A stretch of DNA of 64,000 bases from Comamonas testosteroni TK102. Lineage in GTDB: Bacteria; Pseudomonadota; Gammaproteobacteria; Burkholderiales; Burkholderiaceae_C. Under the pieces are notes generated by a model. That model saw only the letters and a list, made by a program, of their open reading frames with translations, was not told where the DNA came from and did no database searches. Every line of letters starts with the position of its first letter. Position 1 is the stretch's first letter. Below, piece by piece: positions 25,692 to 34,519 of the stretch. The DNA lies in contig NZ_CP006704.1 of the NCBI RefSeq assembly GCF_000739375.1, forward strand, positions 62,001 through 126,000, given 5' to 3'. Made by a program: the position numbers and the translations under genes.

Positions 25692-27056
25692 ATGCAGCAA
25701 CAAGACTTTGATTACGACTTCCTGGTCATAGGTGGCGGCTCGGGGGGCGTGCGCGCCAGCCGCGTGGCTGCCGGCCTGGGGGCCCGTGTGGCCGTGGTGG
25801 AAGCCGCCCAGCTGGGCGGTACCTGCGTCAACGTGGGCTGCATCCCCAAGAAGCTGCTCAGCCATGCAGCGCATTTCAGCCAGCTGGCCGAGGAGGCTCG
25901 GGGCTTTGGCTGGCAGCTGGAGCAGCCGCGCTTCGACTGGCCTGTGCTGATTGCCAACAAGGACCGCGAAATCGAGCGTCTGAACGGCGTCTACGGCCGC
26001 ATGCTGGCCGGCGCAGGGGTTGCCGTCATCCACGGCCGTGCGGAGCTCTCAGGGCCGCATAGCGTGCAGGTGAACGGGCAGACCCTGCACGCCCGCCATA
26101 TCCTGATCGCGACGGGTGGCACGCCCAGCCTGCCCGATATCCCGGGCATCGAGCATGCCATTACCTCCAACGAGGCTTTCCATCTGCCGCAGCTGCCCAG
26201 GCGCGTGGTGGTCGTGGGCGGTGGCTATATCGCCGTGGAGTTCGCCTCCATCTTCAACGGCCTGGGCGCCGAGACCACCCTGCTGCACCGCCGCCAGCAG
26301 CTGCTGCGCGGCTTTGATGCCGACCTCGGTCTTCACCTGGGCCAGGAGATGGCCCAGCTGGGCGTGAACTTCCGTTGGGAGGATGAGATTCAGGCCATAG
26401 ACAAGCAGGCGGACGGCCTGCACCTGCAGCTCAGGAGTGGCGAGCAACTGGTGGTGGACTGCGTGATGTACGCCACGGGTCGCGTGCCCCTGATCGAAGG
26501 ACTGGGTCTGGAGGCGGCGGGGGTCAAGGTCAGCGACCAGGGCGCCATCGAGGTGGACCCGCATTTCTGCAGCAATGTGCCATCCATCCATGCCGTGGGC
26601 GACGTGGTCGATCGCATGGCCCTGACGCCCGTGGCGCTGGCCGAGGGCTCGGTGGTCGCCCATCGTCTGTTCGGTGAGGGCGACAAGAGCGCCCCCGACT
26701 ACGAACTGGTGCCGACGGCGGTGTTCTCCCATCCGCAGGTGGGCACGGTGGGACTGTCCGAGGAGGCGGCGCGCGTGCGCTTTGGCGCGGTGCAGGTCTT
26801 CCAGTCCAGCTTCAGGCCGCTGACCAACCGCATGGGGGCCGAGCCCGAGAACGTCTTCCTCAAGCTCATCGTCTCCAAGGCCGACCAGCGCGTGCGCGGC
26901 GTGCATATGGTGGGCGAGGGCGCGGGCGAGTTGATGCAGGGCTTTGCCGTGGCGCTGCAATGCGGCGCGACCAAGCAGCAGTTCGATGCAACCATAGGCA
27001 TACACCCGACCGTTGCCGAGGAGCTGGTGACCATGCGGGAGCCGGTGCGGGAATGA
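25692..27056 (+). CDS. gor: Glutathione-disulfide reductase
   Basis: It reduces glutathione disulfide with NADPH, keeping the cytoplasmic thiol pool reduced. The 454-residue protein has the FAD motif IGGGSGGVRASRVAAGLGA, the redox disulfide Cys45-Cys50 (GGTCVNVGC), the NADPH loop VVGGGYIAVEFASIFNGLGA, and the C-terminal dimer-site motif GIHPTVAEE with the catalytic His-Glu pair. Length is normal. It is followed by a bidirectional terminator and the convergent min operon. Confidence 0.95.
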   Translation: MQQQDFDYDFLVIGGGSGGVRASRVAAGLGARVAVVEAAQLGGTCVNVGCIPKKLLSHAAHFSQLAEEARGFGWQLEQPRFDWPVLIANKDREIERLNGVYGRMLAGAGVAVIHGRAELSGPHSVQVNGQTLHARHILIATGGTPSLPDIPGIEHAITSNEAFHLPQLPRRVVVVGGGYIAVEFASIFNGLGAETTLLHRRQQLLRGFDADLGLHLGQEMAQLGVNFRWEDEIQAIDKQADGLHLQLRSGEQLVVDCVMYATGRVPLIEGLGLEAAGVKVSDQGAIEVDPHFCSNVPSIHAVGDVVDRMALTPVALAEGSVVAHRLFGEGDKSAPDYELVPTAVFSHPQVGTVGLSEEAARVRFGAVQVFQSSFRPLTNRMGAEPENVFLKLIVSKADQRVRGVHMVGEGAGELMQGFAVALQCGATKQQFDATIGIHPTVAEELVTMREPVRE

Positions 27057-27109
27057 GGCACGACCCCCGCGTTTTCGCGCTGCGCGAGGCGCCGGGTGGA
27101 AGCACCATG

Positions 27110-27137
27110 AAAAATGGGCCTCAGAGGCCCATTTTTT
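27110..27137. terminator. Bidirectional terminator between gor and minE
   Basis: AAAAATGGGCCTC pairs with GAGGCCCATTTTTT; runs of A and T on both sides let it work in either direction for the converging gor and min transcripts. Confidence 0.88.
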
Positions 27138-27154
27138 GAATAGATGAGTTGGTG

Positions 27155-27421
27155 TCAGCCGCGTGTGGCGTCCGGCAGCTCGATCTTGACTTCCAGAACC
27201 TCAAGGTTTTCCTGGCGCTCCAGCTGTACCTTGATGTCATTGGGGTTGATGTCCACATACTTGGAAATCACGGCCATCAGCTCTTTTTGCAGGGCCGGCA
27301 GATAGTCGGGCTTGCCGCTTTCGCCGCCCACGCGTTCACGGGCGAGAATGATCTGCAGACGCTCCTTGGCGACCGAGGCGGATTTTTTCTTCTCTCCGAG
27401 CAGAAACGACAACATGGACAT
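27155..27421 (-). CDS. minE: Cell-division topological factor MinE
   Basis: MinE stimulates MinD ATPase and drives pole-to-pole oscillation of the division inhibitor. The 88-residue protein has the amphipathic start [12 protein letters not shown], the MinD-contact region [12 protein letters not shown], and the C-terminal dimer domain ending ELPDATRG. It begins five bases after minD stops, so the genes are coupled. Confidence 0.95.
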   Translation of the reverse strand: MSMLSFLLGEKKKSASVAKERLQIILARERVGGESGKPDYLPALQKELMAVISKYVDINPNDIKVQLERQENLEVLEVKIELPDATRG

Positions 27422-27426
27422 ATGGC

Positions 27427-28239
27427 TTACCTCCCGCCAAACATGCGTTTGAAGAAGCCGGGCTTGACGGCTTCGGTAAAGCGCATGGGTTTTTCTTCGC
27501 CCAGGAAGCGTGCCACCACGTCCTGATAGGCCTCGGCCACGTCGGTGCCTTGCATGTGCACGGCCGGAATGCCCTGGTTGGAAGCCTGGAGCACGGTTTC
27601 GGATTCGGGAATCACGCCGATCAGCTCGATGCGCAGAATGTCCTGGATGTCCTCCAGCGACAGCATCTGGCCGTCTTCCACGCGGTTGGGGTTGTAGCGC
27701 GTGATCAGCAGATGTTCCTTGATGCTCTCGCCCTTGACGGCACGTTCGGTCTTGGAGCTGAGCATGCCCAGAATGCGGTCCGAATCGCGCACCGACGAGA
27801 CTTCGGGATTGGTCACCACCAGGGCCTCGTCGGCATAGTGCATGGCCATCAGTGCGCCGCTTTCAATGCCGGCGGGCGAGTCGCAGATGATGAACTCGAA
27901 GTCCATGGCGGACAGATCGTCCAGCACCTTCTTCACGCCTTCCTGCGTCAGGGCTTCCTTGTCGCGGGTCTGCGAAGCGGCCAGCACGAACAGGTTTTCG
28001 CACTGCTTGTCCTTGATCAGGGCCTGGTTCAGATTGGCTTCGCCCTGGATGACATTGATGAGGTCATAGACCACGCGGCGTTCGCAGCCCATGATCAGAT
28101 CGAGATTGCGCAGACCCACATCGAAGTCAATCACTGCGGTCTTGTGGCCGCGCAGAGCGAGGCCGGATGCGAAGCTGGCGCTGGTGGTGGTCTTGCCGAC
28201 ACCGCCTTTGCCGGAGGTCACGACGACGATTTTGGCCAT
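27427..28239 (-). CDS. minD: Septum-site-determining ATPase MinD
   Basis: MinD binds the membrane in its ATP form and recruits MinC. The 270-residue protein opens with the deviant Walker A motif [13 protein letters not shown], has the switch segment [12 protein letters not shown], and ends in the amphipathic membrane-targeting helix ([12 protein letters not shown]). It is the middle gene of minCDE on the minus strand, 56 bp after minC. Confidence 0.97.
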   Translation of the reverse strand: MAKIVVVTSGKGGVGKTTTSASFASGLALRGHKTAVIDFDVGLRNLDLIMGCERRVVYDLINVIQGEANLNQALIKDKQCENLFVLAASQTRDKEALTQEGVKKVLDDLSAMDFEFIICDSPAGIESGALMAMHYADEALVVTNPEVSSVRDSDRILGMLSSKTERAVKGESIKEHLLITRYNPNRVEDGQMLSLEDIQDILRIELIGVIPESETVLQASNQGIPAVHMQGTDVAEAYQDVVARFLGEEKPMRFTEAVKPGFFKRMFGGR

Positions 28240-28295
28240 GTTTGCACGATTCCTTTAAGACAAATGGGGCAGGTTGATAGGGTGTCCGGTGTGTC

Positions 28296-29030
28296 TCATA
28301 CCGGCTCGATAATGATTTTTTCTCCTTCAAGACGCACCTTGGCAGCTTTGCCGGCGACTTCTTTGGGGAGATCGGTTTCAATTGTGCGGTAGATACCTGC
28401 AATGGAAAGCAGTTGCGCCTCCATGCAAGTGCTAAAAATTCTGGCGCTGGTATTGCCGCTGGCCCCGGCCACGGCGCGGCCGCGCAGCGGCGCATAGACA
28501 TGGACGTTGCCGTCGGCAATCACCTCGGCACCATAGCTGACCATGTCCAGAACCACAATGTCGGTGCCCTTGGCATAGACGCGCTGGCCCGAGCGCAGCG
28601 GCCGGTCCACGATGAGGGCATCGGCCAGAGGTGCGGGCACCTCGACCTCCACCTCGCGAATGATCTCGTGGATTTCCGGCTCGGCGCGACGCGCCGGCAT
28701 GGCATCGGGAGCTGCGCTCAGCCCCAGCGCCTTGGCCGCCTCCATCTGGGCCTCGCTGCCGCTGCGCACGGCAACCGGCACGGTGCGGTGGTTGCGCAGG
28801 GCCTCGAGCAGGGCCGGGAAGTCGATCTCCTGCTCGGCTTCACACACCTGGCTGAGGTCGATGAGCACGGGGTCGTTGTCGAAGAAGTCGGGGTCGTCGG
28901 CCAGACGACGTGCCAGATCCTGGGCCAGTGCCTGCATGTCGGTGCTGCGAAGCACCACGGAAAGCACCGGCAGTTGCGCGCTCTTGAGGTCAAAGCTGGG
29001 GCGCTCGGCGCCGGTCGGTTCAACAGACAT
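28296..29030 (-). CDS. minC: Septum-formation inhibitor MinC
   Basis: MinC blocks FtsZ assembly away from midcell. The 244-residue protein has an N-terminal FtsZ-binding domain (FDLKSAQLPVLSVVLRSTD), a variable linker rich in Glu and Pro, and the C-terminal beta-helix dimer domain with RSGQRVYAKGTDIVVLD and GRAVAGASGNTSARIF. It is first in the minCDE operon. Confidence 0.95.
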   Translation of the reverse strand: MSVEPTGAERPSFDLKSAQLPVLSVVLRSTDMQALAQDLARRLADDPDFFDNDPVLIDLSQVCEAEQEIDFPALLEALRNHRTVPVAVRSGSEAQMEAAKALGLSAAPDAMPARRAEPEIHEIIREVEVEVPAPLADALIVDRPLRSGQRVYAKGTDIVVLDMVSYGAEVIADGNVHVYAPLRGRAVAGASGNTSARIFSTCMEAQLLSIAGIYRTIETDLPKEVAGKAAKVRLEGEKIIIEPV

Positions 29031-29056
29031 GGATGGGATCAGCGCACATCAGGTGC

Positions 29057-29086
29057 TCTATGAGGACGACAAAGTGTACCTGTCAA
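29057..29086 (-). promoter_or_regulatory. Possible promoter of minCDE
   Basis: On the minus strand a perfect TTGACA (29086-29081) is followed after 18 bp by CATAGA (29062-29057). Transcription would begin near 29050, about 20 bases before the minC ATG. The -10 is weak, so confidence is limited. Confidence 0.45.
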
Positions 29087-29178
29087 CCGGCAAAAGATAA
29101 GGTCACCGAGTGTTTGCACTGCAACACTTGATGCACCTCAGAGGCCCTATCTGCACAGGTCTGGATGAAAATACAGTC

Positions 29179-29928
29179 ATGTCTCCAGAGCTTTCGATCC
29201 AGGGCGCCTGTGCCCGCATCACCTTGCGCCGCCCCGAAGTTGCCAACAAACTGCTGCCCGAAGACCTGAGCGTGCTGCGTCGCCAGATCGATGAGGTCAA
29301 TGCCAACCCGGCCGTGCTGGTGCTGACGCTGCAGGCGGTGGGCAAGCATTTCTGCAGCGGCTACGACATCGCCGAGATTGCCAACAGCCAGAACGAGGGC
29401 AGCTCCTTCGGCGAAATGGTGGATGCCGTGGAAAACTGCCGCGCCGTGACGATTGCCGCGATCCAGGGCGGGGTGTTTGGCGGCGCCACCGATATGGCGC
29501 TGGCCTGCGATTTCCGCGTCGGCGGTGCCAACAGCCAGATGTTCATGCCCGCCGCGCGGCTGGGCCTGCATTTCTACGGCTCGGGCCTGGAGCGCTATGT
29601 AACCCGGCTGGGCCTGGATACGGCCAAGCGCCTGTTTCTGACCTGCGAGAAGCTGCAGGCCCAGGCGATGAAGGACTGCGGCTTTCTGACCGATCTGGCG
29701 GACGGCGCAGATATCGGCGAGCGCGTGGCGCAGCTGCAGGCCACGCTGTCCGGCATGGCGCCGCTAGCCTTGCTGGGCATGAAGAAGCACCTCAACGCCA
29801 TTGCCCGCGGCGTGCATGACAAGGCCGGCATCGATGCTGCCGTGCAGGCCACCATCGAATCGGCCGATCTGAAGGAAGGCGGCGCGGCCTGGCGCGAGAA
29901 GCGCCAGCCTTTGTTTACCGGGCGTTAG
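29179..29928 (+). CDS. Enoyl-CoA hydratase/isomerase family protein
   Basis: A 249-residue crotonase-fold protein with the oxyanion-hole segments GKHFCSGYDIAEI and AIQGGVFGGATDMALACDF. The usual hydratase Glu positions are not both obvious (FMPAARLGLHFYGSGLE), so the reaction could be hydration, isomerisation or hydrolysis of an acyl-CoA. The start is the ATG before SPELSIQ; upstream residues lack homology. It overlaps the convergent acetoacetyl-CoA synthetase by four bases at their stops. Confidence 0.85.
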   Translation: MSPELSIQGACARITLRRPEVANKLLPEDLSVLRRQIDEVNANPAVLVLTLQAVGKHFCSGYDIAEIANSQNEGSSFGEMVDAVENCRAVTIAAIQGGVFGGATDMALACDFRVGGANSQMFMPAARLGLHFYGSGLERYVTRLGLDTAKRLFLTCEKLQAQAMKDCGFLTDLADGADIGERVAQLQATLSGMAPLALLGMKKHLNAIARGVHDKAGIDAAVQATIESADLKEGGAAWREKRQPLFTGR

Positions 29929-32147
29929 GCCACTGTCTCTGCCTTGGCCAGGTATTCCCTGGCAAAGCCCTCGTACCAGTCCAGGCAGCCGGGGTTGGCC
30001 ATGGCGTCCTTGTTGACCACCTTGGCCAGGGGCTGGCCCAGCAGCAGCTTCTTGATGGGCAGCTCCTGCTTCTTGCCGCTGAGCGTGCGCGGGATCTCGG
30101 CCACGGCAAAGATATCGTCGGGCACAAAGCGGGGCGACAGCGCCGAGCGGATGGCCTTGTTGATGCGCTCGCGCAGGGCCGCATCCAGCTCCACGCCGGG
30201 TCGCAGGGCGACAAACAGCGGCATGTAGCTGTCCTTGCCCAGATATTCCAGGTCCACCACCATGCTGTCCAGCACCTCGGGCAGGGCCTCGACGGCGCTG
30301 TAGATCTCGCTGGTGCCCATGCGCAGGCCGTGGCGGTTGATGGTGGCGTCGCTGCGGCCGTAGATGATGCAGCCGCCCTCGCCGAGCAGCTTGATCCAGT
30401 CGCCATGACGCCAGACCGGCCCCATCTCTGCCGGGCCGTCACCGCCGCCGGGTTGGCGGCCATGACCGGCCGGATACATGTCGAAATAGCTGGACAGATA
30501 ACGTTTCCCGAATGGATCGCCCCCACGCTCCCCCACTGGGTGTGGGTCGCTGCCCCTAAGCCGGGCGCCCCCCGAGGGGGCCTTCGCACCTTGAGGCGAC
30601 TCGGCGGTGCTCACGTCCCCCCATAGAAACAGCGGCATGGATGGAATGGGCTGGGTGCAGACCAGCTCGCCGACCTCGTCCATCACGGGCTGGCCCTCTT
30701 CGTTCCAGGCCTCGACGGCCGCGCCCAGCTGGCGGCATTGCATGACGCCGGGCACCAGCGGCAGATCGCGGTTGCCACCGATGAAGGCCCCCGCGAAGTC
30801 GGTGCCGCCCGACAGGTTGTTCCACCAGATGTCGCCCCCACGCTCCCCCAAGGGGGCCGACGGCCCGGCGCCGCTCATCTGCCGGATCTTGCGGAACTGA
30901 TCCGTGCCCCACTGCTGCACCTCGGCAGACAGCGGCGAGCCCGTGCTGCCCAGCCCGCGTATGCGTGACAGATCGCCGCAGGCCGACAGATCGACACTGG
31001 CCTTCATGCAGTTGGCGTAGAAGGCCGCCCCTGAGCCAAAGCTGGTCACGCCGGTCTCGGCCGCGAAGCGCCACAGCGTGCCCCAGTCGGGCTTGTCCTT
31101 GCTGCCGCCGGGGCTGCCGTCAAAGATCACGCAGGTTGTGCCCCCCAGCAGGCCCGAGACCTGGGCATTCCACATCACCCAGCCCGTGGAGCTGTACCAG
31201 TGGTAGCGCTCGCCCCAGCTGTTGGGCTCGTAGCTGCAGCCGATGTCGTTGTGCAGACCCTTGAGCTGCAGGGCCACCAGCACCATGCCGCCATGACCGT
31301 GGACTATGGGCTTGGGCAGGCCCGTAGTGCCGCTGGAGTAGACGATCCACAGCGGATGGTCGAACGCCAGCCATTCGGGCTCAAAGGCAGCGGTATCAGC
31401 ATCATTTCTCGCGGTAACGCTTGTGTAGTCTGCGGTGTCAGCTATCTTTATCGAGGTATTCAGATTGGGCACCAGCACCACGTGCTGCACGCTGGGCAGG
31501 CCCTGGCGCAGCTCCTGCAGGACCTCGCGGCGGTCTATGTCCTTGCCTGCGTAATGCACGCCGTCCACGGCGATCAGCGCCTTGGGCGCTATCTGCTTGA
31601 AGCGGTCGAGCACGGCATGAGTGCCCATGTCGGGTGCGCAGATGCTCCAGATGGCGCCCAGGCTGGCACAGGCCAGAAAGGCGACCATGGCCTCGGGAAT
31701 ATTGGGCAGATAGGCCGCGACGCGGTCGCCCTTGGCGACGCCCTGGGCGCGCAGATGCAGGGCCAGGGACGCCACCTGATGCTGCAGCTCGGGCCAGCTC
31801 AGCTCGCGCTGCAGGCCCTGCTCGTTGCGGCTGATGACGGCCGGCATGCCGGCGGCATGGGCCGGCTGGACATGGCGCAACACCTGCTGCACATAGTTCA
31901 CCTGCGCGCCAGGGAACCACTGCGCACCGGGCATGGTGTTGCTGGCCAGCACCGCGCTGTGTGCTGTGGGCGACTGCAGATCGAAGTAATCCCAGATGCT
32001 TTGCCAGAAGGCATCGAGATCGCTGGTCGACCAGCGCCACAGCGCGTCATAGTCGGCGAAGCTCAGGCCGCGCGTCTCACGCAGCCAGTTCTGGTACAGC
32101 CGGATCTGGGGAATATAGGGGGCGGTGTTGGGGGAGGCACAGGACAT
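29925..32147 (-). CDS. Acetoacetyl-CoA synthetase with four in-frame inserts
   Basis: It activates acetoacetate (or a related short acid) with ATP and CoA, in ketone-body or PHB turnover. AMP-binding motifs are intact: YSSGTTGLPKPIVHGHGG (about residue 280), WWNNLSGGTDFAGAF, YGRSDATINRHGLRMG, and the C-terminal catalytic lysine in RTLSGKKQELP. At 740 residues it exceeds the usual 650 or so. The excess maps to four low-complexity inserts: about residues 231-252, 427-438, 512-545 and 560-577. Without them the length is about 654. All keep frame and sit between conserved blocks. It may still be active. It is divergent from the radical SAM gene. Confidence 0.85.
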   Translation of the reverse strand: MSCASPNTAPYIPQIRLYQNWLRETRGLSFADYDALWRWSTSDLDAFWQSIWDYFDLQSPTAHSAVLASNTMPGAQWFPGAQVNYVQQVLRHVQPAHAAGMPAVISRNEQGLQRELSWPELQHQVASLALHLRAQGVAKGDRVAAYLPNIPEAMVAFLACASLGAIWSICAPDMGTHAVLDRFKQIAPKALIAVDGVHYAGKDIDRREVLQELRQGLPSVQHVVLVPNLNTSIKIADTADYTSVTARNDADTAAFEPEWLAFDHPLWIVYSSGTTGLPKPIVHGHGGMVLVALQLKGLHNDIGCSYEPNSWGERYHWYSSTGWVMWNAQVSGLLGGTTCVIFDGSPGGSKDKPDWGTLWRFAAETGVTSFGSGAAFYANCMKASVDLSACGDLSRIRGLGSTGSPLSAEVQQWGTDQFRKIRQMSGAGPSAPLGERGGDIWWNNLSGGTDFAGAFIGGNRDLPLVPGVMQCRQLGAAVEAWNEEGQPVMDEVGELVCTQPIPSMPLFLWGDVSTAESPQGAKAPSGGARLRGSDPHPVGERGGDPFGKRYLSSYFDMYPAGHGRQPGGGDGPAEMGPVWRHGDWIKLLGEGGCIIYGRSDATINRHGLRMGTSEIYSAVEALPEVLDSMVVDLEYLGKDSYMPLFVALRPGVELDAALRERINKAIRSALSPRFVPDDIFAVAEIPRTLSGKKQELPIKKLLLGQPLAKVVNKDAMANPGCLDWYEGFAREYLAKAETVA
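30417..30470 (-). repeat. In-frame insert 4 in acetoacetyl-CoA synthetase
   Basis: About 54 bp coding for AGHGRQPGGGDGPAEMG-type Gly-rich residues lie between the conserved blocks YLSSYFDMYP and VWRHGDWIK, which are normally nearly adjacent in this family. Confidence 0.5.
30513..30614 (-). repeat. In-frame insert 3 in acetoacetyl-CoA synthetase
   Basis: 102 bp, 34 codons, separate LFLWGD from FGKRYLSSY. The DNA is GC-rich, with CCCCCTCGGGGGG and GGGGGAGCGTGGGGGC. The second motif also occurs in insert 2 of the same gene, which points to a repeat origin. The translated residues include PHPVGERGGDP, matching PLGERGGD in insert 2. Confidence 0.65.
30834..30869 (-). repeat. In-frame insert 2 in acetoacetyl-CoA synthetase
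   Basis: About 36 bp precede the conserved IWWNNLSGG block. The coding strand holds CCCCCTTGGGGGAGCGTGG, sharing GGGGGAGCGTGGGGGC with insert 3. Confidence 0.6.
31392..31457 (-). repeat. In-frame insert 1 in acetoacetyl-CoA synthetase
   Basis: About 66 bp that are clearly AT-richer than the surroundings code for TSIKIADTADYTSV-type residues between VVLVPNLN and AAFEPEWLAFD. The coding strand contains GATAGCTGACACC, similar to AT-rich intergenic elements elsewhere in the window. Confidence 0.45.
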
Positions 32148-32376
32148 GGCCTCAGCCTAGCGCTGCAGTCCGTGCAAGTCATTGGTGGTGGCCCCCGCAG
32201 ATGTCACCTGTGCAGCACGGATGCGCGGTCAAACCGACACGACTTGCGCAAATCAGGTTTGGGCAAGAACTTTGCATCAGGGTTGCGGCCTTGGTGCATC
32301 CTTGTTTGCGTAAGTCCTCACCGATAATCGGGGCCTGTCTACACCGTCAACGGCGCATGCCGGCGACCCGCACCCC

Positions 32377-34287
32377 ATGTCCGCTTTGCCCACCCGCGTG
32401 CTGGCCGTCATTCCGCCGATGACGCAGCTCAACACTCCCTACCCCTCCACGGCCTATCTGACCGGCTTTCTGCGCTCGCGCGGCATCACCGCCATGCAGG
32501 AAGACCTGGCCCTGGCCCTGGTGCTGCAGCTGCTCTCGCCAGATGGCCTGCGCGCCGTGGCCGAGCGCATCCGGAGCCTGCCTGCCAGGCAGCACACGCC
32601 TGCCGTGCAGTCCTTTGTCGCACAGCAGGAGCGCTATCTGGCCACGATTGCGCCCACGATTGCGTTTTTGCAGGGGCGAGACTCCACGCTGGCCCACCGC
32701 ATCGTGGGGCGCCACTTTCTGCCCGAAGGCCCGCGCTTTGCCACGCTCGATGTGTATGAGGACGAGGAAGGCGGCGATCCGCTGGGCTGGGCTTTCGGGG
32801 CCCTGGGACTGCACGACAAGGCCAAGCATCTGGCCACGCTTTACCTCAACGATCTGGCCGATGTGCTGCGCGATGCCGTGGACGAGCGCTTCGAGTTCGT
32901 GCGCTATGCCGAGTCGCTGGCCGGCAGCCAGCCCACTTTCGATCCGCTGGCCAATGCCCTTGCGGCAGAGCCCAATCTGGTGGACGAGGTGCTGGAGCGC
33001 CTGACGCTGGAGGCCGTGGAGCGTCACCAGCCCACGGTGGTTCTGCTGTCCGTGCCCTTTCCGGGCTCGGCCTATGCGGCGTTCCGCATTGCCCAGACCA
33101 TCAAGCGGCGCTTCCCGCAGATTGCCACCGTGCTGGGCGGCGGCTTTGTCAACACCGAGCTGCGCGAGCTGGCAGAGCCGCGCGTGTTCGACTACTTCGA
33201 CTTCGTGACGCTGGATGCGGGCGAACGCCCGCTGCTGGCGCTGCTCGAGCATCTGCGCGGCGAGCGCGGCAGATCGCGCCTGGTGCGCACCTTTGTGCGC
33301 GGCGACGACGGCAAGGTGCAGTACGTGAACATGATGGAGTCCGACATCGCGTTTGCCGAGGTCGGCACGCCCACCTGGGACGGCCTGCCGCTGGACCGAT
33401 ACCTGTCGCTGCTGGACATGCTCAACCCCATGCACCGTCTGTGGAGCGACGGGCGCTGGAACAAGCTCACCGTGGCCCATGGCTGCTACTGGAAGAAGTG
33501 CAGCTTCTGCGATGTCAGCCTGGACTATATCGGGCGCTACGAGGGCGCCAGCGCCGCCGTGCTGGCCGACCGCATCGAAGCCATCGTCGCCGAGACCGGC
33601 CAGACCGGCTTTCACTTTGTCGATGAGGCCGCACCGCCCAAGGCGCTCAAGGCGCTGTCGCAGGAGCTGATTGCGCGCAACGCCGGCATCTCCTGGTGGG
33701 GCAATGTGCGCTTCGAGAAAACCTTCACACCCGAGCTGGCCGAGCTGATGGCCGACAGCGGCTGTATCGCGATTTCGGGTGGTCTGGAAGTGGCATCCGA
33801 CCGGCTGCTGGCGCTGATGAAAAAAGGCGTGACCGTGGACCAGGTGGCACTCGTGACCAAGGCGTTCTCGGAGGCCGGCATTCTGGTCCATGCCTATCTG
33901 ATGTACGGCTTTCCGACGCAGACCGTTCAGGACACGGTGGACGCGCTCGAGTATGTGCGCCAGCTGTTTCTCAACGGTTGCATTCAAAGCGGCTTCTTTC
34001 ACCGCTTCAGCTGCACCGTGCACTCGCCCGTAGGCCTCAACCCCGAGGAATACGGCATCGAGCTGCCGCCGCTGCCCGAGGGCAACTTTGCCAAGAATGA
34101 CCGCCCCTTCATCGACCCCACGGGCGTCGATCACGATGCCCTGGGCGCGGCGCTCAAGAAGGCCATCTACAACTTCATGCACGGCATCGGGCTGGAGGAG
34201 GATGTGCGCATGTGGTTCCCGTTCAAGGTGCCCAAGCCCACGGTCAAGCGCGACCGCATTGCGCGTGCGCTGCAGCAGAAGCAGTGA
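32377..34287 (+). CDS. Cobalamin-type radical SAM protein (B12-binding-like domain)
   Basis: The 636-residue protein has a long N-terminal part with a B12-binding-like Rossmann segment (VVLLSVPFPGSAYAAF ... VLGGGFVNTEL) but no DxHxxG lower-ligand motif, as in many radical SAM enzymes. The cluster motif is Cys370-x4-Cys375-x2-Cys378 (HGCYWKKCSFC), one residue longer than the canonical CX3CX2C. Downstream SAM-barrel features are HFVDEAAPPKAL and ISGGLEVASDRLL. It may perform a methylation or rearrangement on an unknown substrate. It is monocistronic and divergent from the acetoacetyl-CoA synthetase gene. Confidence 0.82.
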   Translation: MSALPTRVLAVIPPMTQLNTPYPSTAYLTGFLRSRGITAMQEDLALALVLQLLSPDGLRAVAERIRSLPARQHTPAVQSFVAQQERYLATIAPTIAFLQGRDSTLAHRIVGRHFLPEGPRFATLDVYEDEEGGDPLGWAFGALGLHDKAKHLATLYLNDLADVLRDAVDERFEFVRYAESLAGSQPTFDPLANALAAEPNLVDEVLERLTLEAVERHQPTVVLLSVPFPGSAYAAFRIAQTIKRRFPQIATVLGGGFVNTELRELAEPRVFDYFDFVTLDAGERPLLALLEHLRGERGRSRLVRTFVRGDDGKVQYVNMMESDIAFAEVGTPTWDGLPLDRYLSLLDMLNPMHRLWSDGRWNKLTVAHGCYWKKCSFCDVSLDYIGRYEGASAAVLADRIEAIVAETGQTGFHFVDEAAPPKALKALSQELIARNAGISWWGNVRFEKTFTPELAELMADSGCIAISGGLEVASDRLLALMKKGVTVDQVALVTKAFSEAGILVHAYLMYGFPTQTVQDTVDALEYVRQLFLNGCIQSGFFHRFSCTVHSPVGLNPEEYGIELPPLPEGNFAKNDRPFIDPTGVDHDALGAALKKAIYNFMHGIGLEEDVRMWFPFKVPKPTVKRDRIARALQQKQ

Positions 34288-34441
34288 ATTTGATAGCTGC
34301 TAGCGCTTGCTGATAAACAACTTTAGATCTGTTTATTGATTAATTCATTGACGGTATTGCGCTGCAAGCTATGTATTTGATAGTTTGCCCTTGTACAGCC
34401 GTTTTCCAGCGTGTGCGAGAGACCACAGTCCCTGGTTTACC

Positions 34442-34478
34442 AGTGCTTGCACGGCCCCAGCGGGCAAGCACTGCTTGC
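34442..34478. promoter_or_regulatory. Operator-like inverted repeats upstream of the uracil/xanthine permease
   Basis: AGTGCTTGC (34442-34450) and GCAAGCACT (34464-34472) are perfect inverse complements, and the second arm continues into GCAAGCACTGCTTGC, a second dyad. Three TGCTTGC half-sites thus lie 42-78 bp before the permease start, a position suited to a repressor. Confidence 0.5.
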
Positions 34479-34519
34479 CATAATCTGCTCCGTTTTTGAT
34501 ATCTCCAAGGAGCGATGGG

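Noticed and set aside
30500..30880. Reading the acetoacetyl-CoA synthetase as a frameshifted or broken gene
   Set aside because: Conserved blocks before and after every insert are in the same frame, and no stop occurs, so the gene is intact though enlarged.
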